64,000 nucleotides of DNA from positions 1-64,000 of the forward strand of contig QFQP01000025.1 of NCBI GenBank assembly GCA_003243425.1, read 5' to 3'. The notes below the pieces were generated by a model that was not told the origin of the DNA, searched no databases, and was given only the letters and a program-made list of their open reading frames with translations. The DNA is from Archangium gephyra (GTDB lineage: Bacteria > Myxococcota > Myxococcia > Myxococcales > Myxococcaceae). Below, piece by piece: positions 26,904 to 33,982 of this stretch. Position 1 is the stretch's first letter; each line of letters begins with the position of its first letter. The position numbers were made by a program, and so were the translations under genes.

Positions 26904-29042
26904 TTGGCTCGTCTCCGCGTTTCCGCTGCAGCTGCATCGCTGCTGTTGGTGTCGTGCGCTTCGAAGATGGAGCCGCCTCCACCGCCTGTCCCAGAGCGCA
27001 TTCACACCACGTACCGAGTTCTCGGCGGCGTCTCGATGGGAGCCATCGGTAGCAGCGCGCTGGTGATGTCGAACCCCGAGCAGGTCGATGGGCTCGCGGC
27101 GCTCGGAGGGCCGCTCGATGCGGCGTTCTTCCAGCGCTTCATGGATTCCTTCGTGACCGGCGGGTTCTGCTCGAAGCAGGAGCTCGAGGCGATCGTCGCG
27201 CAAGATCCCGTGAAGTTGAACGACCCCACGGTGATCAACGCCTGTGCGACGCCGCGACGAGCGGTGCCGGGCAAGTGGGAGCACCCCAACGACTTCAACC
27301 ACTGGCACGTCACCACCAACGGCGGCACGTTCGATCGCGACAGCTACGTCGAGATGATGACGGACCTGATGCTGGCCTACGGGAACTTCTTCACCGAGAA
27401 CCCGAACTCTCCCCTGGCGCCTCCGGGCATCGACCCCGAAGTGCTGCGTCACCCGCCAGCTGATCTGTGCAGCAATCCCAGGCGCGTCACCGGCCTCAAG
27501 AACGCAGAGTACAACCCTGACGGCGCGTACGACGCGATCACCTTCTGTGACGGCGCGCAGACGTTGTTCTTCTGCAGCACCGGTCAGGAGACCGTCGACT
27601 TCTGCAGCGACCCGGCGAACATCGCCAACCCCCTGCCGGTCGCGCAGGAGCAGGCCTTCGCCGATGCATATTGCGCCGCGAAGGGTGGAGCCGTTCGCGC
27701 CAACAAGAACGACCACACGCTCTACTGGCTGGCCAATGCCGGCAACGTCGACCCGTGCCGTCAGCGCACGCTGGCCGCGCCGATCATGCTGGCGTGGGAC
27801 CTCAACGGAAACGGGCGGCGCGACTACGGCGAACCGGTGGTCAACAACTCGCACGAGCGCTTCAGCGACGTGGGCGTCGATGGGTGCGCCGATGCGTTCG
27901 AGAACGGCTCCGGTGGCTGCAACACCTCGCCCAACGCTTCACCGTCCGACGCGAACGACGACAACTACGACCCCGACACGCGGCCCGCCGGCACCGAGAA
28001 CAACTGGAAGCACGACGACGGTGAGCCGTTCAGTGACCTCGGCCTCGACGGTGTCGCGGGTACCTCGGACCTCGGCGAAGGCAACGGCGTGTATGACGAG
28101 GCGTCAGGTCGCAAGCGGCTGTTCGCGCTCGACGGCCGCAGCAATCTCAAGAAGCTCGACGCCAGGGCGCAGAAGCGGCTCAACGTGCTGCTCGATGGCG
28201 GCATTCACGACATCTTCAATCTCGGCCTGATGGCGCGGCACCTGTTCACCTCGGTGCAGCAGGCGCGTGACGGCGCGGTCGGCCTCTACCGGGACTTCAC
28301 CGAGATTCCCGGCATGAAGGACCGCAGCAGCGGCAAGTACAGCCCGTGGAATCGTGCGTGGCAGACGCAGGTGCCGAAAGATCTGCTGACGCTCTACGGC
28401 AAGGAGAACCGCAGCCAGCAGGAGTTCATTCAGGGCGAAGGCGATCACGTCGGCACCGCGGACCAGGCCGTGAATCGTTTTCAGACGGTCTTCAACTGGG
28501 TGGCCAACATGTGGCCCAACGCGCCGATGCCCGAGACGAAGTTCGAAAGCTCACAGCCGCGCTACCTGAGCGAGACCTACGACTCGACGGCGCTCGGCGC
28601 GAAGTGGGAGTACGCGGTCGCGCTGCCGCCCGGGTACGACGACGCGGCGAACGCCAACGCGCGGTATCCGGTGGCGTACCTGCTCCACGGCTATGGCATG
28701 GACCCGCAGGACTTCGTGGCGACCGCGGTCATCGCGAACAACTTCGTCATCGACCCCGCGCTCAAGTTGCGCCCCGTCATCTACGTGTTCCCCAACGGTC
28801 GTTGCTGCTTCGTCAACCGCGTCACCGGCGCGCGCGACTGCCGCAACACCGACGAGAACGGCATGCAGATCGCTCAGCAGCCGAACATGGAGCGCGAGTG
28901 CAACTCGGGGACGTTCTGGGTCAACCGCCGCGGCTTCACCAACGACGACGGCACGAGGTACGGCGACGCGCTCTTCGAGCTCATGGGCCACATCGATGAG
29001 AAGTACCGCACCATGAAAGCCGCTGACGTGGAGGTCAGGTGA
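26904..29042 (+). CDS. Lipoprotein with apparently permuted esterase (alpha/beta hydrolase) domain
   Basis: 712 residues from a TTG at 26904 with GAGG upstream. The signal ends LLLVSCAS (Cys18). Residues 36-65 read like the nucleophile-elbow strand and following helix of PF00756-type esterases: TYRVLGGVSMGAIGSSALV, with Ser44 in GVSMG. The C-terminal 150 residues hold what normally precedes that: WEYAVALPPGYD, RYPVAYLLHGYG (His595-Gly596, oxyanion region), RPVIYVFPNG and a final helix ELMGHIDEKYRTM. The two pieces are thus in reverse order. About 450 residues lie between; they include Cys pairs and an EF-hand-like loop at 299-310 (DLNGNGRRDYGE). It is probably an outer-membrane or surface hydrolase. 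Its 3' end overlaps the next gene as GTGA. Confidence 0.75.
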   Translation: MARLRVSAAAASLLLVSCASKMEPPPPPVPERIHTTYRVLGGVSMGAIGSSALVMSNPEQVDGLAALGGPLDAAFFQRFMDSFVTGGFCSKQELEAIVAQDPVKLNDPTVINACATPRRAVPGKWEHPNDFNHWHVTTNGGTFDRDSYVEMMTDLMLAYGNFFTENPNSPLAPPGIDPEVLRHPPADLCSNPRRVTGLKNAEYNPDGAYDAITFCDGAQTLFFCSTGQETVDFCSDPANIANPLPVAQEQAFADAYCAAKGGAVRANKNDHTLYWLANAGNVDPCRQRTLAAPIMLAWDLNGNGRRDYGEPVVNNSHERFSDVGVDGCADAFENGSGGCNTSPNASPSDANDDNYDPDTRPAGTENNWKHDDGEPFSDLGLDGVAGTSDLGEGNGVYDEASGRKRLFALDGRSNLKKLDARAQKRLNVLLDGGIHDIFNLGLMARHLFTSVQQARDGAVGLYRDFTEIPGMKDRSSGKYSPWNRAWQTQVPKDLLTLYGKENRSQQEFIQGEGDHVGTADQAVNRFQTVFNWVANMWPNAPMPETKFESSQPRYLSETYDSTALGAKWEYAVALPPGYDDAANANARYPVAYLLHGYGMDPQDFVATAVIANNFVIDPALKLRPVIYVFPNGRCCFVNRVTGARDCRNTDENGMQIAQQPNMERECNSGTFWVNRRGFTNDDGTRYGDALFELMGHIDEKYRTMKAADVEVR

Positions 29043-29500
29043 GCACCCCCGTCGTTCGCGTGGAGTTGAAGCGAGCGAACGCGGCGGAGGTGGTGGGGTC
29101 GGACGCTGCGCTTCGCGAGCTGCCGGTGGTCAAGGCGCTCGGAGCGAAGCTGTTGGAGCAGGGCGTGCTGAGACGCTTCGCGCCGCAGTCGGTGCTCTGG
29201 CAGCAAGGTGAAGAAGGCGGCTCCCTGCTCCTCGTCGTCGCGGGGGCGGCGCGCATTCTCGCGCGTCGCGACAAGGACAACGCCGAGATCGGCACCGCGC
29301 AGAAGGGCGATGTGCTCGGCGAGTCGGAGGCGTTGGGCGGCACCCGCCGCAAGTACTCGGTGGTCGCGTTGCAGCAGCTCGATGTCATCGAGCTCGATCG
29401 GTTCGCCGTCTCACCGACGCTGGCGGCGGTGCTGCAGGGCTTCGTGTCGACGCGCGGCAAGGCGCTCGACGAGCTGAGTGATTTTCTCAACCGTTGGTGA
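29039..29500 (+). CDS. Cyclic-nucleotide-binding-like domain protein
   Basis: 153 residues from a GTG at 29039 that overlaps the previous stop (GTGA), with GGAGG four bases upstream. Residues about 38-140 follow the beta-roll pattern of cNMP-binding domains: LLEQGVLRRFAPQSVLWQQGE, here cited as RRFAPQSVLWQQGEEGGSLL, then VVAGAARIL, IGTAQKGDVLGESEALGG and RRKYSVVALQQLDVIELDR. The phosphate-binding cassette is recognisable (GDVLGESEALGGTRRKYSV) with Gly-Glu and a following Arg. No DNA-binding helix-turn-helix is present, so it is not a Crp-type regulator; it would act through a partner. Ligand binding is inferred from fold only. Confidence 0.78.
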   Translation: MSTPVVRVELKRANAAEVVGSDAALRELPVVKALGAKLLEQGVLRRFAPQSVLWQQGEEGGSLLLVVAGAARILARRDKDNAEIGTAQKGDVLGESEALGGTRRKYSVVALQQLDVIELDRFAVSPTLAAVLQGFVSTRGKALDELSDFLNRW

Positions 29501-29508
29501 GGTGAACC

Positions 29509-29724
29509 ATGAGCGGCGGACACGGCTACCACGACGACGACGACGACAAGGGCGGCGACACGAAGGTGAAGAAGCGCTTCGAGTTCGATTGCCCGTCGTG
29601 CAACGCGAACAACCCCTGGCCCGACGGCTACGTCGATCGTGACGAAGTCATCTGCCACTACTGCGGCACGAGCTTCGAGGCGCGCTTCACCGACGAAGGC
29701 AAAGTGAAGTTTCGAGAGGTGTAG
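29509..29724 (+). CDS. Small zinc-ribbon protein
   Basis: 71 residues, eight bases after the cyclic-nucleotide-binding-like gene, with GAGGTGA before the ATG. After an acidic, His-containing start (HGYHDDDDDKGG) there are two CxxC knuckles, Cys28/Cys31 and Cys49/Cys52, the second as ICHYCGTSF, a typical rubredoxin-like or zinc-ribbon arrangement. It probably binds one zinc ion and acts as a small adaptor; the Asp-rich start may bind metals or basic partners. It is the last gene of the run that begins at 26904. Confidence 0.75.
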   Translation: MSGGHGYHDDDDDKGGDTKVKKRFEFDCPSCNANNPWPDGYVDRDEVICHYCGTSFEARFTDEGKVKFREV

Positions 29725-29745
29725 CGGCTTCAGCCGAGTCGTGGC

Positions 29746-30405
29746 TCACGTCGGGCGATGACCGAACAGCGCAGTGCCGACCCGAATCAGCGTCGCGCCC
29801 TCTTCGATCGCCACTTCGAAGTCACCGGTCGTGCCCATCGACAGGGTCTGAAAGCCGTAGACCTTCGCGAGCGCCGCGAGGGTCTTGAAGTGTGGCCGCG
29901 ACGCTTCGGGGTCGTCCGCCAGCGGTGGCATCGCCGTGAGGCCCACCAGCTTGAGGTTCGGCAGGGCGCGCACCGCGTCGATCAACGTCGAAAGTTCAGC
30001 CGGCGCAACGCCGGCCTTCGAGTCTTCGCCTGCGACGTTCACTTCGATGAGGCACTCGAGGGGCGCCCCTTCGCGACGGCGGCTGAGCTCCTGCGCGGTC
30101 TCGAGGCGTTCGATGGCGTGGAAGACCGACGCTGCCTTCGCCACGTACTTCGCGTTCTTCGGCTGCACGGGGCCGATGGCGTGCCACACGATGCCCTGCA
30201 GGTCTGCGAGCGCCACGTGCTTGTCGCGGAGCTCCTGCGCGTAGTTTTCGCCGAAGTGCCGCTGGCCCAGCGCGTAGGCGGCGCGAATCGCTTCAGGCGG
30301 GTGCAGCTTCGAGACGGCGATGAGCGTCACCTCGGCGCGTGACCGCCCTGCACGGACACACGCGCGGGCGACGCGCGCTTCCACCGCTTCGAAGTTGCTC
30401 TTCAT
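29746..30405 (-). CDS. yggS: YggS-family pyridoxal phosphate homeostasis protein
   Basis: 219 residues. This single-domain TIM-barrel protein binds pyridoxal 5'-phosphate and buffers the free cofactor. The lysine that binds PLP is Lys33 in VTLIAVSKLHP. Other family motifs: GENYAQEL, WHAIGPVQPKNAKYVA (usually WHFIGxLQxNK), CLIEVNVAGEDSKAGV, GLTAMPPLADD, LSMGTTGDFEVAI and the phosphate-binding RVGTALFG. The ATG overlaps the maf stop (ATGA), so it is coupled to maf. The gene is often placed with cell-division or envelope genes; here it ends a three-gene run PPIase-maf-yggS. Confidence 0.94.
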   Translation of the reverse strand: MKSNFEAVEARVARACVRAGRSRAEVTLIAVSKLHPPEAIRAAYALGQRHFGENYAQELRDKHVALADLQGIVWHAIGPVQPKNAKYVAKAASVFHAIERLETAQELSRRREGAPLECLIEVNVAGEDSKAGVAPAELSTLIDAVRALPNLKLVGLTAMPPLADDPEASRPHFKTLAALAKVYGFQTLSMGTTGDFEVAIEEGATLIRVGTALFGHRPT

Positions 30406-30959
30406 CGCAGCACCGTGAGGCCTGCGTTGCGCAGCAGCTCGACCGTGTCGGTCAACGGAAGACCGATGACGTTGCTGGGGCTGCCTTCGACCGAGGTGAT
30501 GAACGCGCCGGCGCGGCCCTGCATCGCGTAGCCGCCGGCCTTGTCAGCGCCTTCGCCGGTCGCCACGTACCAGGCGATCTCTTCTTCGCTCACGGCGCGA
30601 AGGTGCACCCTGGCGATGACCACGCGCGACTCGACGCCCTTCGCCGAAGCCACGGCGATGCCGGTCATCACTTCGTGGGCACGACCCGACAACCGACGCA
30701 GCATGTCGGCGCCGAGCTGCGCGTCGTGACCGGGTTTTCCCAGCACCACTTCGTCGAGCACGACCGAAGTGTCCGCGGCGAGCACCACGTCGGCTGTGAC
30801 CGCCGCCGCTTTTTCTCGCGCGAGCCGCTCGACGTACGCGCGCGCCGTTTCACCGGAGCGCAACGTTTCGTCGATGTCGGCCGGGCGCACCTCGAAAGGC
30901 ACGCCCAGGTGGCCCAACAACTCACGTCTCCGTGGAGACGCAGACGCGAGCACCAGCAT
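30402..30959 (-). CDS. maf: Maf-family nucleotide pyrophosphatase
   Basis: 185 residues, normal length. Maf proteins hydrolyse non-canonical or modified nucleoside triphosphates (dTTP/UTP or m7GTP, depending on subgroup) to monophosphates. Motifs seen: LASASPRRRELL at the N-terminus, PADIDET, VLAADTSVVLDEVVLGKP (catalytic Asp in ADT), GRAHEVMTGIAV and the late DKAGGYAMQGRAGAFI and GSPSNVIGLPL. The substrate subgroup cannot be fixed by eye. Its ATG shares one base with the stop of the upstream PPIase gene (TGATG), and its own stop overlaps yggS. Confidence 0.94.
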   Translation of the reverse strand: MLVLASASPRRRELLGHLGVPFEVRPADIDETLRSGETARAYVERLAREKAAAVTADVVLAADTSVVLDEVVLGKPGHDAQLGADMLRRLSGRAHEVMTGIAVASAKGVESRVVIARVHLRAVSEEEIAWYVATGEGADKAGGYAMQGRAGAFITSVEGSPSNVIGLPLTDTVELLRNAGLTVLR

Positions 30960-32527
30960 CAGCTGTCGCCGATGACCTTCTCGATGGCCGCGTCGTTGGT
31001 GACGACGGTGCCGCTCTGCTTGAGCGACTTGAGGAACGCTTCACGCGTCTCGAACTGCTTGCCCTTGATGGCCTCGAGGCGCAGCTGCGTCTTCTGGGTC
31101 TCGAAGTCGGCGTCGTTGGGCTCTTTGCGCTCGTCGATGACCGCGACGATGAGGCCGTCGCTCGACTGCAGCACCTGGGGGATCACGCCGGGCGACTTCG
31201 CGGTGAAGATGAGCTTCTTGATGGCCGCCTCGTTGCCCAGCTGCGGCATCGCTTCGGTCGCCGAGTTGAACTCGCCGGTCTGCTTGGCTTCAGGCTTCGT
31301 CGACACGCCGAAGGCGAACGGGTTGGAGCCGTCTTCCTTCTTCTCGGCAGGGAAGAGCTCGGCCAGCTTCTTGCCCGCCTGCGCGTCGGTGAGCGCCTTC
31401 TGCGCGTCGGCCTGGGCGAGCTCAGTGGCCTTCGCCTTCACGTACAGCTGGCTGGCGATCTCCTTCTTCACCGAGTCGAGCGGGCGCTGCTCGGGCGCCT
31501 TCTTCTCTTCGACGGTGCCGATGAACCAGCCGGCAGGCGTCTCGACCGGCGTGGTCACTTCACCGGGCTGCAGCGCGAAGAGCAGGTCGGCGAAGGCGGC
31601 GGGGAGGGCGAGGCGCTCCACATAGCCGAGGTCGCCGCCCTTCTCACGCGTGGCGACGTCTTCCGAGGTGGCCTTCGCGAGCTCCGCGAAGTTCTTCTTT
31701 TCGTCGACCAGCTGCTTGCGCACCGCTTCGGCGCGGGCCTTCACTTCGGCCTTCTTCGCGGCGTCGGCATCGGGCGCGACGCGCAGCAGAATCTGGCGCG
31801 CCTTGACCTTCTCGGGGAGGAAGTAGCTGAACTTGTTCTGCTCGTAGTGCGCGGCGATGGCGGCGTCGTTCTTCGCGGCCCACGCGTCGACGTCGGCCGG
31901 CTTCGGCACGCCGACCTTGTCGGTGTACATCGACGGGCTGAAGCGCACGAAGGTCACGTTGGCGACGTCGCCTTCCTTCATGTACTTCGCCTTCACTTCT
32001 TCGTCGCTGACGGCCACCGAGTTCTCGACGAGGTCGAGCAGCTTCTGCGCGGCGAGCTGACGGCGGAGCTTGTCTTCGAAGAGCACTTCGGTCGTGCCTT
32101 CGAAGTTGCGCACGTAGTTCTTGTAGGCCTCGGCGTCCCACTTGCCGTCCTTCAAGAAGAAGGGCACGTCGCGCAGCGACTTCTTGAGGTCTTCGTTGCT
32201 GGTGCGGAGCCCACGCGCTTCGGCGGCCTGCGCGAGCAACTCGGTGTTCACCAGCTGGTCGACGACCTGCTTGTGAATGCCGAACTGCTTCAACAAATCG
32301 GCGGGCACGCCCTGGCGGCGGAAGTTATCGGCCTGCTGGCTGTAGGCCTTTGCAAAGTCCTTGATGGGAATGGGCTTGCCGTTGACCGTCGCAGCGGCCT
32401 CGGCGTCTTGAATGCGCGCATCGCAGCCCTGCGAGCCGGGGCCCCACTGGAGGGCAAACAACACGGCGAGGGCGCCGATGAAAGCGAGAGAGCCGTACTT
32501 GCGGGTGGTGTCGGAGGAATTGCTCAT
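30959..32527 (-). CDS. Membrane-anchored SurA/PpiD-type peptidyl-prolyl isomerase
   Basis: 522 residues from the ATG at 32527; in-frame codons upstream to 32641 would run into the mreC start region. A single N-terminal membrane helix (about 12-28, LAFIGALAVLFALQW) anchors it, with the body in the periplasm. A SurA-like chaperone region follows (VNGKPIPIKDF, then VVDQLVNTELLAQAAEARGL). A parvulin domain lies near 225-330 (KVKARQILLRV, AKATSEDVATREKGGDLGYV, FALQPGEVTTPVETPAGWFI). The rest is a helical C-terminal part. It should assist folding of secreted and outer-membrane proteins, as PpiD and SurA do. No good ribosome site is visible before the ATG. Confidence 0.88.
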   Translation of the reverse strand: MSNSSDTTRKYGSLAFIGALAVLFALQWGPGSQGCDARIQDAEAAATVNGKPIPIKDFAKAYSQQADNFRRQGVPADLLKQFGIHKQVVDQLVNTELLAQAAEARGLRTSNEDLKKSLRDVPFFLKDGKWDAEAYKNYVRNFEGTTEVLFEDKLRRQLAAQKLLDLVENSVAVSDEEVKAKYMKEGDVANVTFVRFSPSMYTDKVGVPKPADVDAWAAKNDAAIAAHYEQNKFSYFLPEKVKARQILLRVAPDADAAKKAEVKARAEAVRKQLVDEKKNFAELAKATSEDVATREKGGDLGYVERLALPAAFADLLFALQPGEVTTPVETPAGWFIGTVEEKKAPEQRPLDSVKKEIASQLYVKAKATELAQADAQKALTDAQAGKKLAELFPAEKKEDGSNPFAFGVSTKPEAKQTGEFNSATEAMPQLGNEAAIKKLIFTAKSPGVIPQVLQSSDGLIVAVIDERKEPNDADFETQKTQLRLEAIKGKQFETREAFLKSLKQSGTVVTNDAAIEKVIGDS

Positions 32528-32624
32528 ATTTTTTCGACGGTTGGCGTGGGACGAAGCCTTGACCTGTAGGATCGGTGCCCACAACATGCAAGCGGATTGA
32601 CGCACCGCTAACCCCCTGAAACTG

Positions 32625-33482
32625 ATGTTCAACTTCCTCAAGCGCTACAGAGAGCTCCTCATCGTCGCGGCGCTGCTCTTGTGGCCGCTGATCAGCTTTC
32701 TGACGACGGGTCATCGCGGGCGAGAACCGAACTTCATCGATCGCACGTTCCTGTTCGCGTCGACGCCGGTGCAGTCGTTGCTCACGTGGAGCATCGACGG
32801 CGTGGGCGACGCGGTGAGCGGTTACGTGGCGTTGCGCGGCTCGCACGAAGAGGCGCTCGAGTGTCGCAACGCGCTCTCGTTGTCGCAGGCCGAGTTGAAT
32901 TCGTTGAAGGAGATGGAAGCCGAGAATCAGCGCCTCAAGGCGATGCTCGCGTATTCCGAAGAGAGCGTTGATCAGGAAGTCGTGGCCCGCGTCATCGGCA
33001 TCAACCCGTCACCGCAGTTCCTGTCGATTCGCATCAACCGGGGTGAAGACGACGGCGTGCGCGTGGGCATGCCGGTGGTCACGCCCGACGGCGCCGTCGG
33101 TCAGGTCGTGCGCTCGGTGGGAACTTCTGCCGACGTGATGTTGCTCACCGATCCCAACTCGCATGTCGGTGGCCTCGTGCAACGCACGCGTGTGCGCGCC
33201 ACGGTGAAGGGCGAAGGTGACGGGCGCCGCCTCGGCGTGGATCTCGTGCGCCGCGAAGACGACGCGCGCGACGGCGACGTGCTGGTGACCGCCGGCAGCG
33301 ACGGCATCTTCCCTCGCGGGGTTCGCCTGGGTGTGTTGCGCACGCCCGAGCGTCCGCCGGTCGGCATGTTCATGCACGCCATGCTCGAGCCCGCGGTGGA
33401 CTTCTCGCGCGTCGAGGAAGTGCTGGTGATTCCGGTCACCATGGGCATTCCGTCGGCCGCCATGGGAAAGGGGACCCCGTGA
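32625..33482 (+). CDS. mreC: Rod shape-determining protein MreC
   Basis: 285 residues. An N-terminal membrane helix (about 11-27, LIVAALLLWPLISFL) is followed by a coiled coil (about 75-112, ALSLSQAELNSLKEMEAENQ) and two beta-barrel domains with VIGINPSPQFLSIRINRGE and GMPVVTPDGAVGQVV, the most conserved MreC stretches. MreC links the cytoskeleton and PBP2 in the elongation complex and activates PBP2. It is the first gene of mreC-mreD-mrdA-rodA, divergent from the PPIase gene (97 bases between starts), and overlaps mreD by four bases (GTGA). Confidence 0.94.
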   Translation: MFNFLKRYRELLIVAALLLWPLISFLTTGHRGREPNFIDRTFLFASTPVQSLLTWSIDGVGDAVSGYVALRGSHEEALECRNALSLSQAELNSLKEMEAENQRLKAMLAYSEESVDQEVVARVIGINPSPQFLSIRINRGEDDGVRVGMPVVTPDGAVGQVVRSVGTSADVMLLTDPNSHVGGLVQRTRVRATVKGEGDGRRLGVDLVRREDDARDGDVLVTAGSDGIFPRGVRLGVLRTPERPPVGMFMHAMLEPAVDFSRVEEVLVIPVTMGIPSAAMGKGTP

Positions 33483-33982
33483 GATTCCTCGCCGTCACCG
33501 CGCTCGCGCTGCTGCTGCTGTCGGTCGAGAGCGTGCTGGTGAAGACCTTCGGCTTCGAAGTCACCCGCATCGACGTGGGCCTCGCGCTGGTGGTGTTCGC
33601 GGCGCTGCGCCTGTCGACCGTCGAAGGCGCGTTCTCGGCCTTCGCCGTCGGTTACCTGCTCGACGTGTTCACCGGCCGACCCACGGGTCTGTTCCCCGCG
33701 TTGGCGATGCTCGTCTTCCTGCTGGTGCGCGCGGCGTCGCTGGTCGTCGACGGGCGCAGCCGCATTCCGTTCCTCGGCTTCACGGCGGCGGCGACGTTCG
33801 TGCACGCGCTGCTCGCGGTGTTCTTCACGTGGCTGACCTCGCGCAACGGCATCGGGCACGTGGCGTCGCTCTCGGGCGTTCCGTTGCAGGTGGTGCTGAC
33901 GATGCTCGCGGGGCTGGCGATGTGGCCGTTGCTCAAGAAGCTCGAGCCGACCGAGCGCCCTGACTCTGGAGTGCTGCGATGA
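33479..33982 (+). CDS. mreD: Rod shape-determining protein MreD
   Basis: 167 residues from a GTG that overlaps the mreC stop. Five hydrophobic segments cover most of its length, the expected MreD topology, with the family-typical AVGYLLDVFTGRPTGLFPAL in the middle. MreD is an integral inner-membrane partner of MreC in the elongation complex. Its position between mreC and mrdA, and the ATGA overlap with mrdA, support the identification more than sequence does, as the family is poorly conserved. Confidence 0.9.
   Translation: MRFLAVTALALLLLSVESVLVKTFGFEVTRIDVGLALVVFAALRLSTVEGAFSAFAVGYLLDVFTGRPTGLFPALAMLVFLLVRAASLVVDGRSRIPFLGFTAAATFVHALLAVFFTWLTSRNGIGHVASLSGVPLQVVLTMLAGLAMWPLLKKLEPTERPDSGVLR

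Noticed and set aside
29725..29736. CGGCTTCAGCCG hairpin between the zinc-ribbon and yggS genes
   Set aside because: Only four or five base pairs and no T-tract; too weak to call a terminator.
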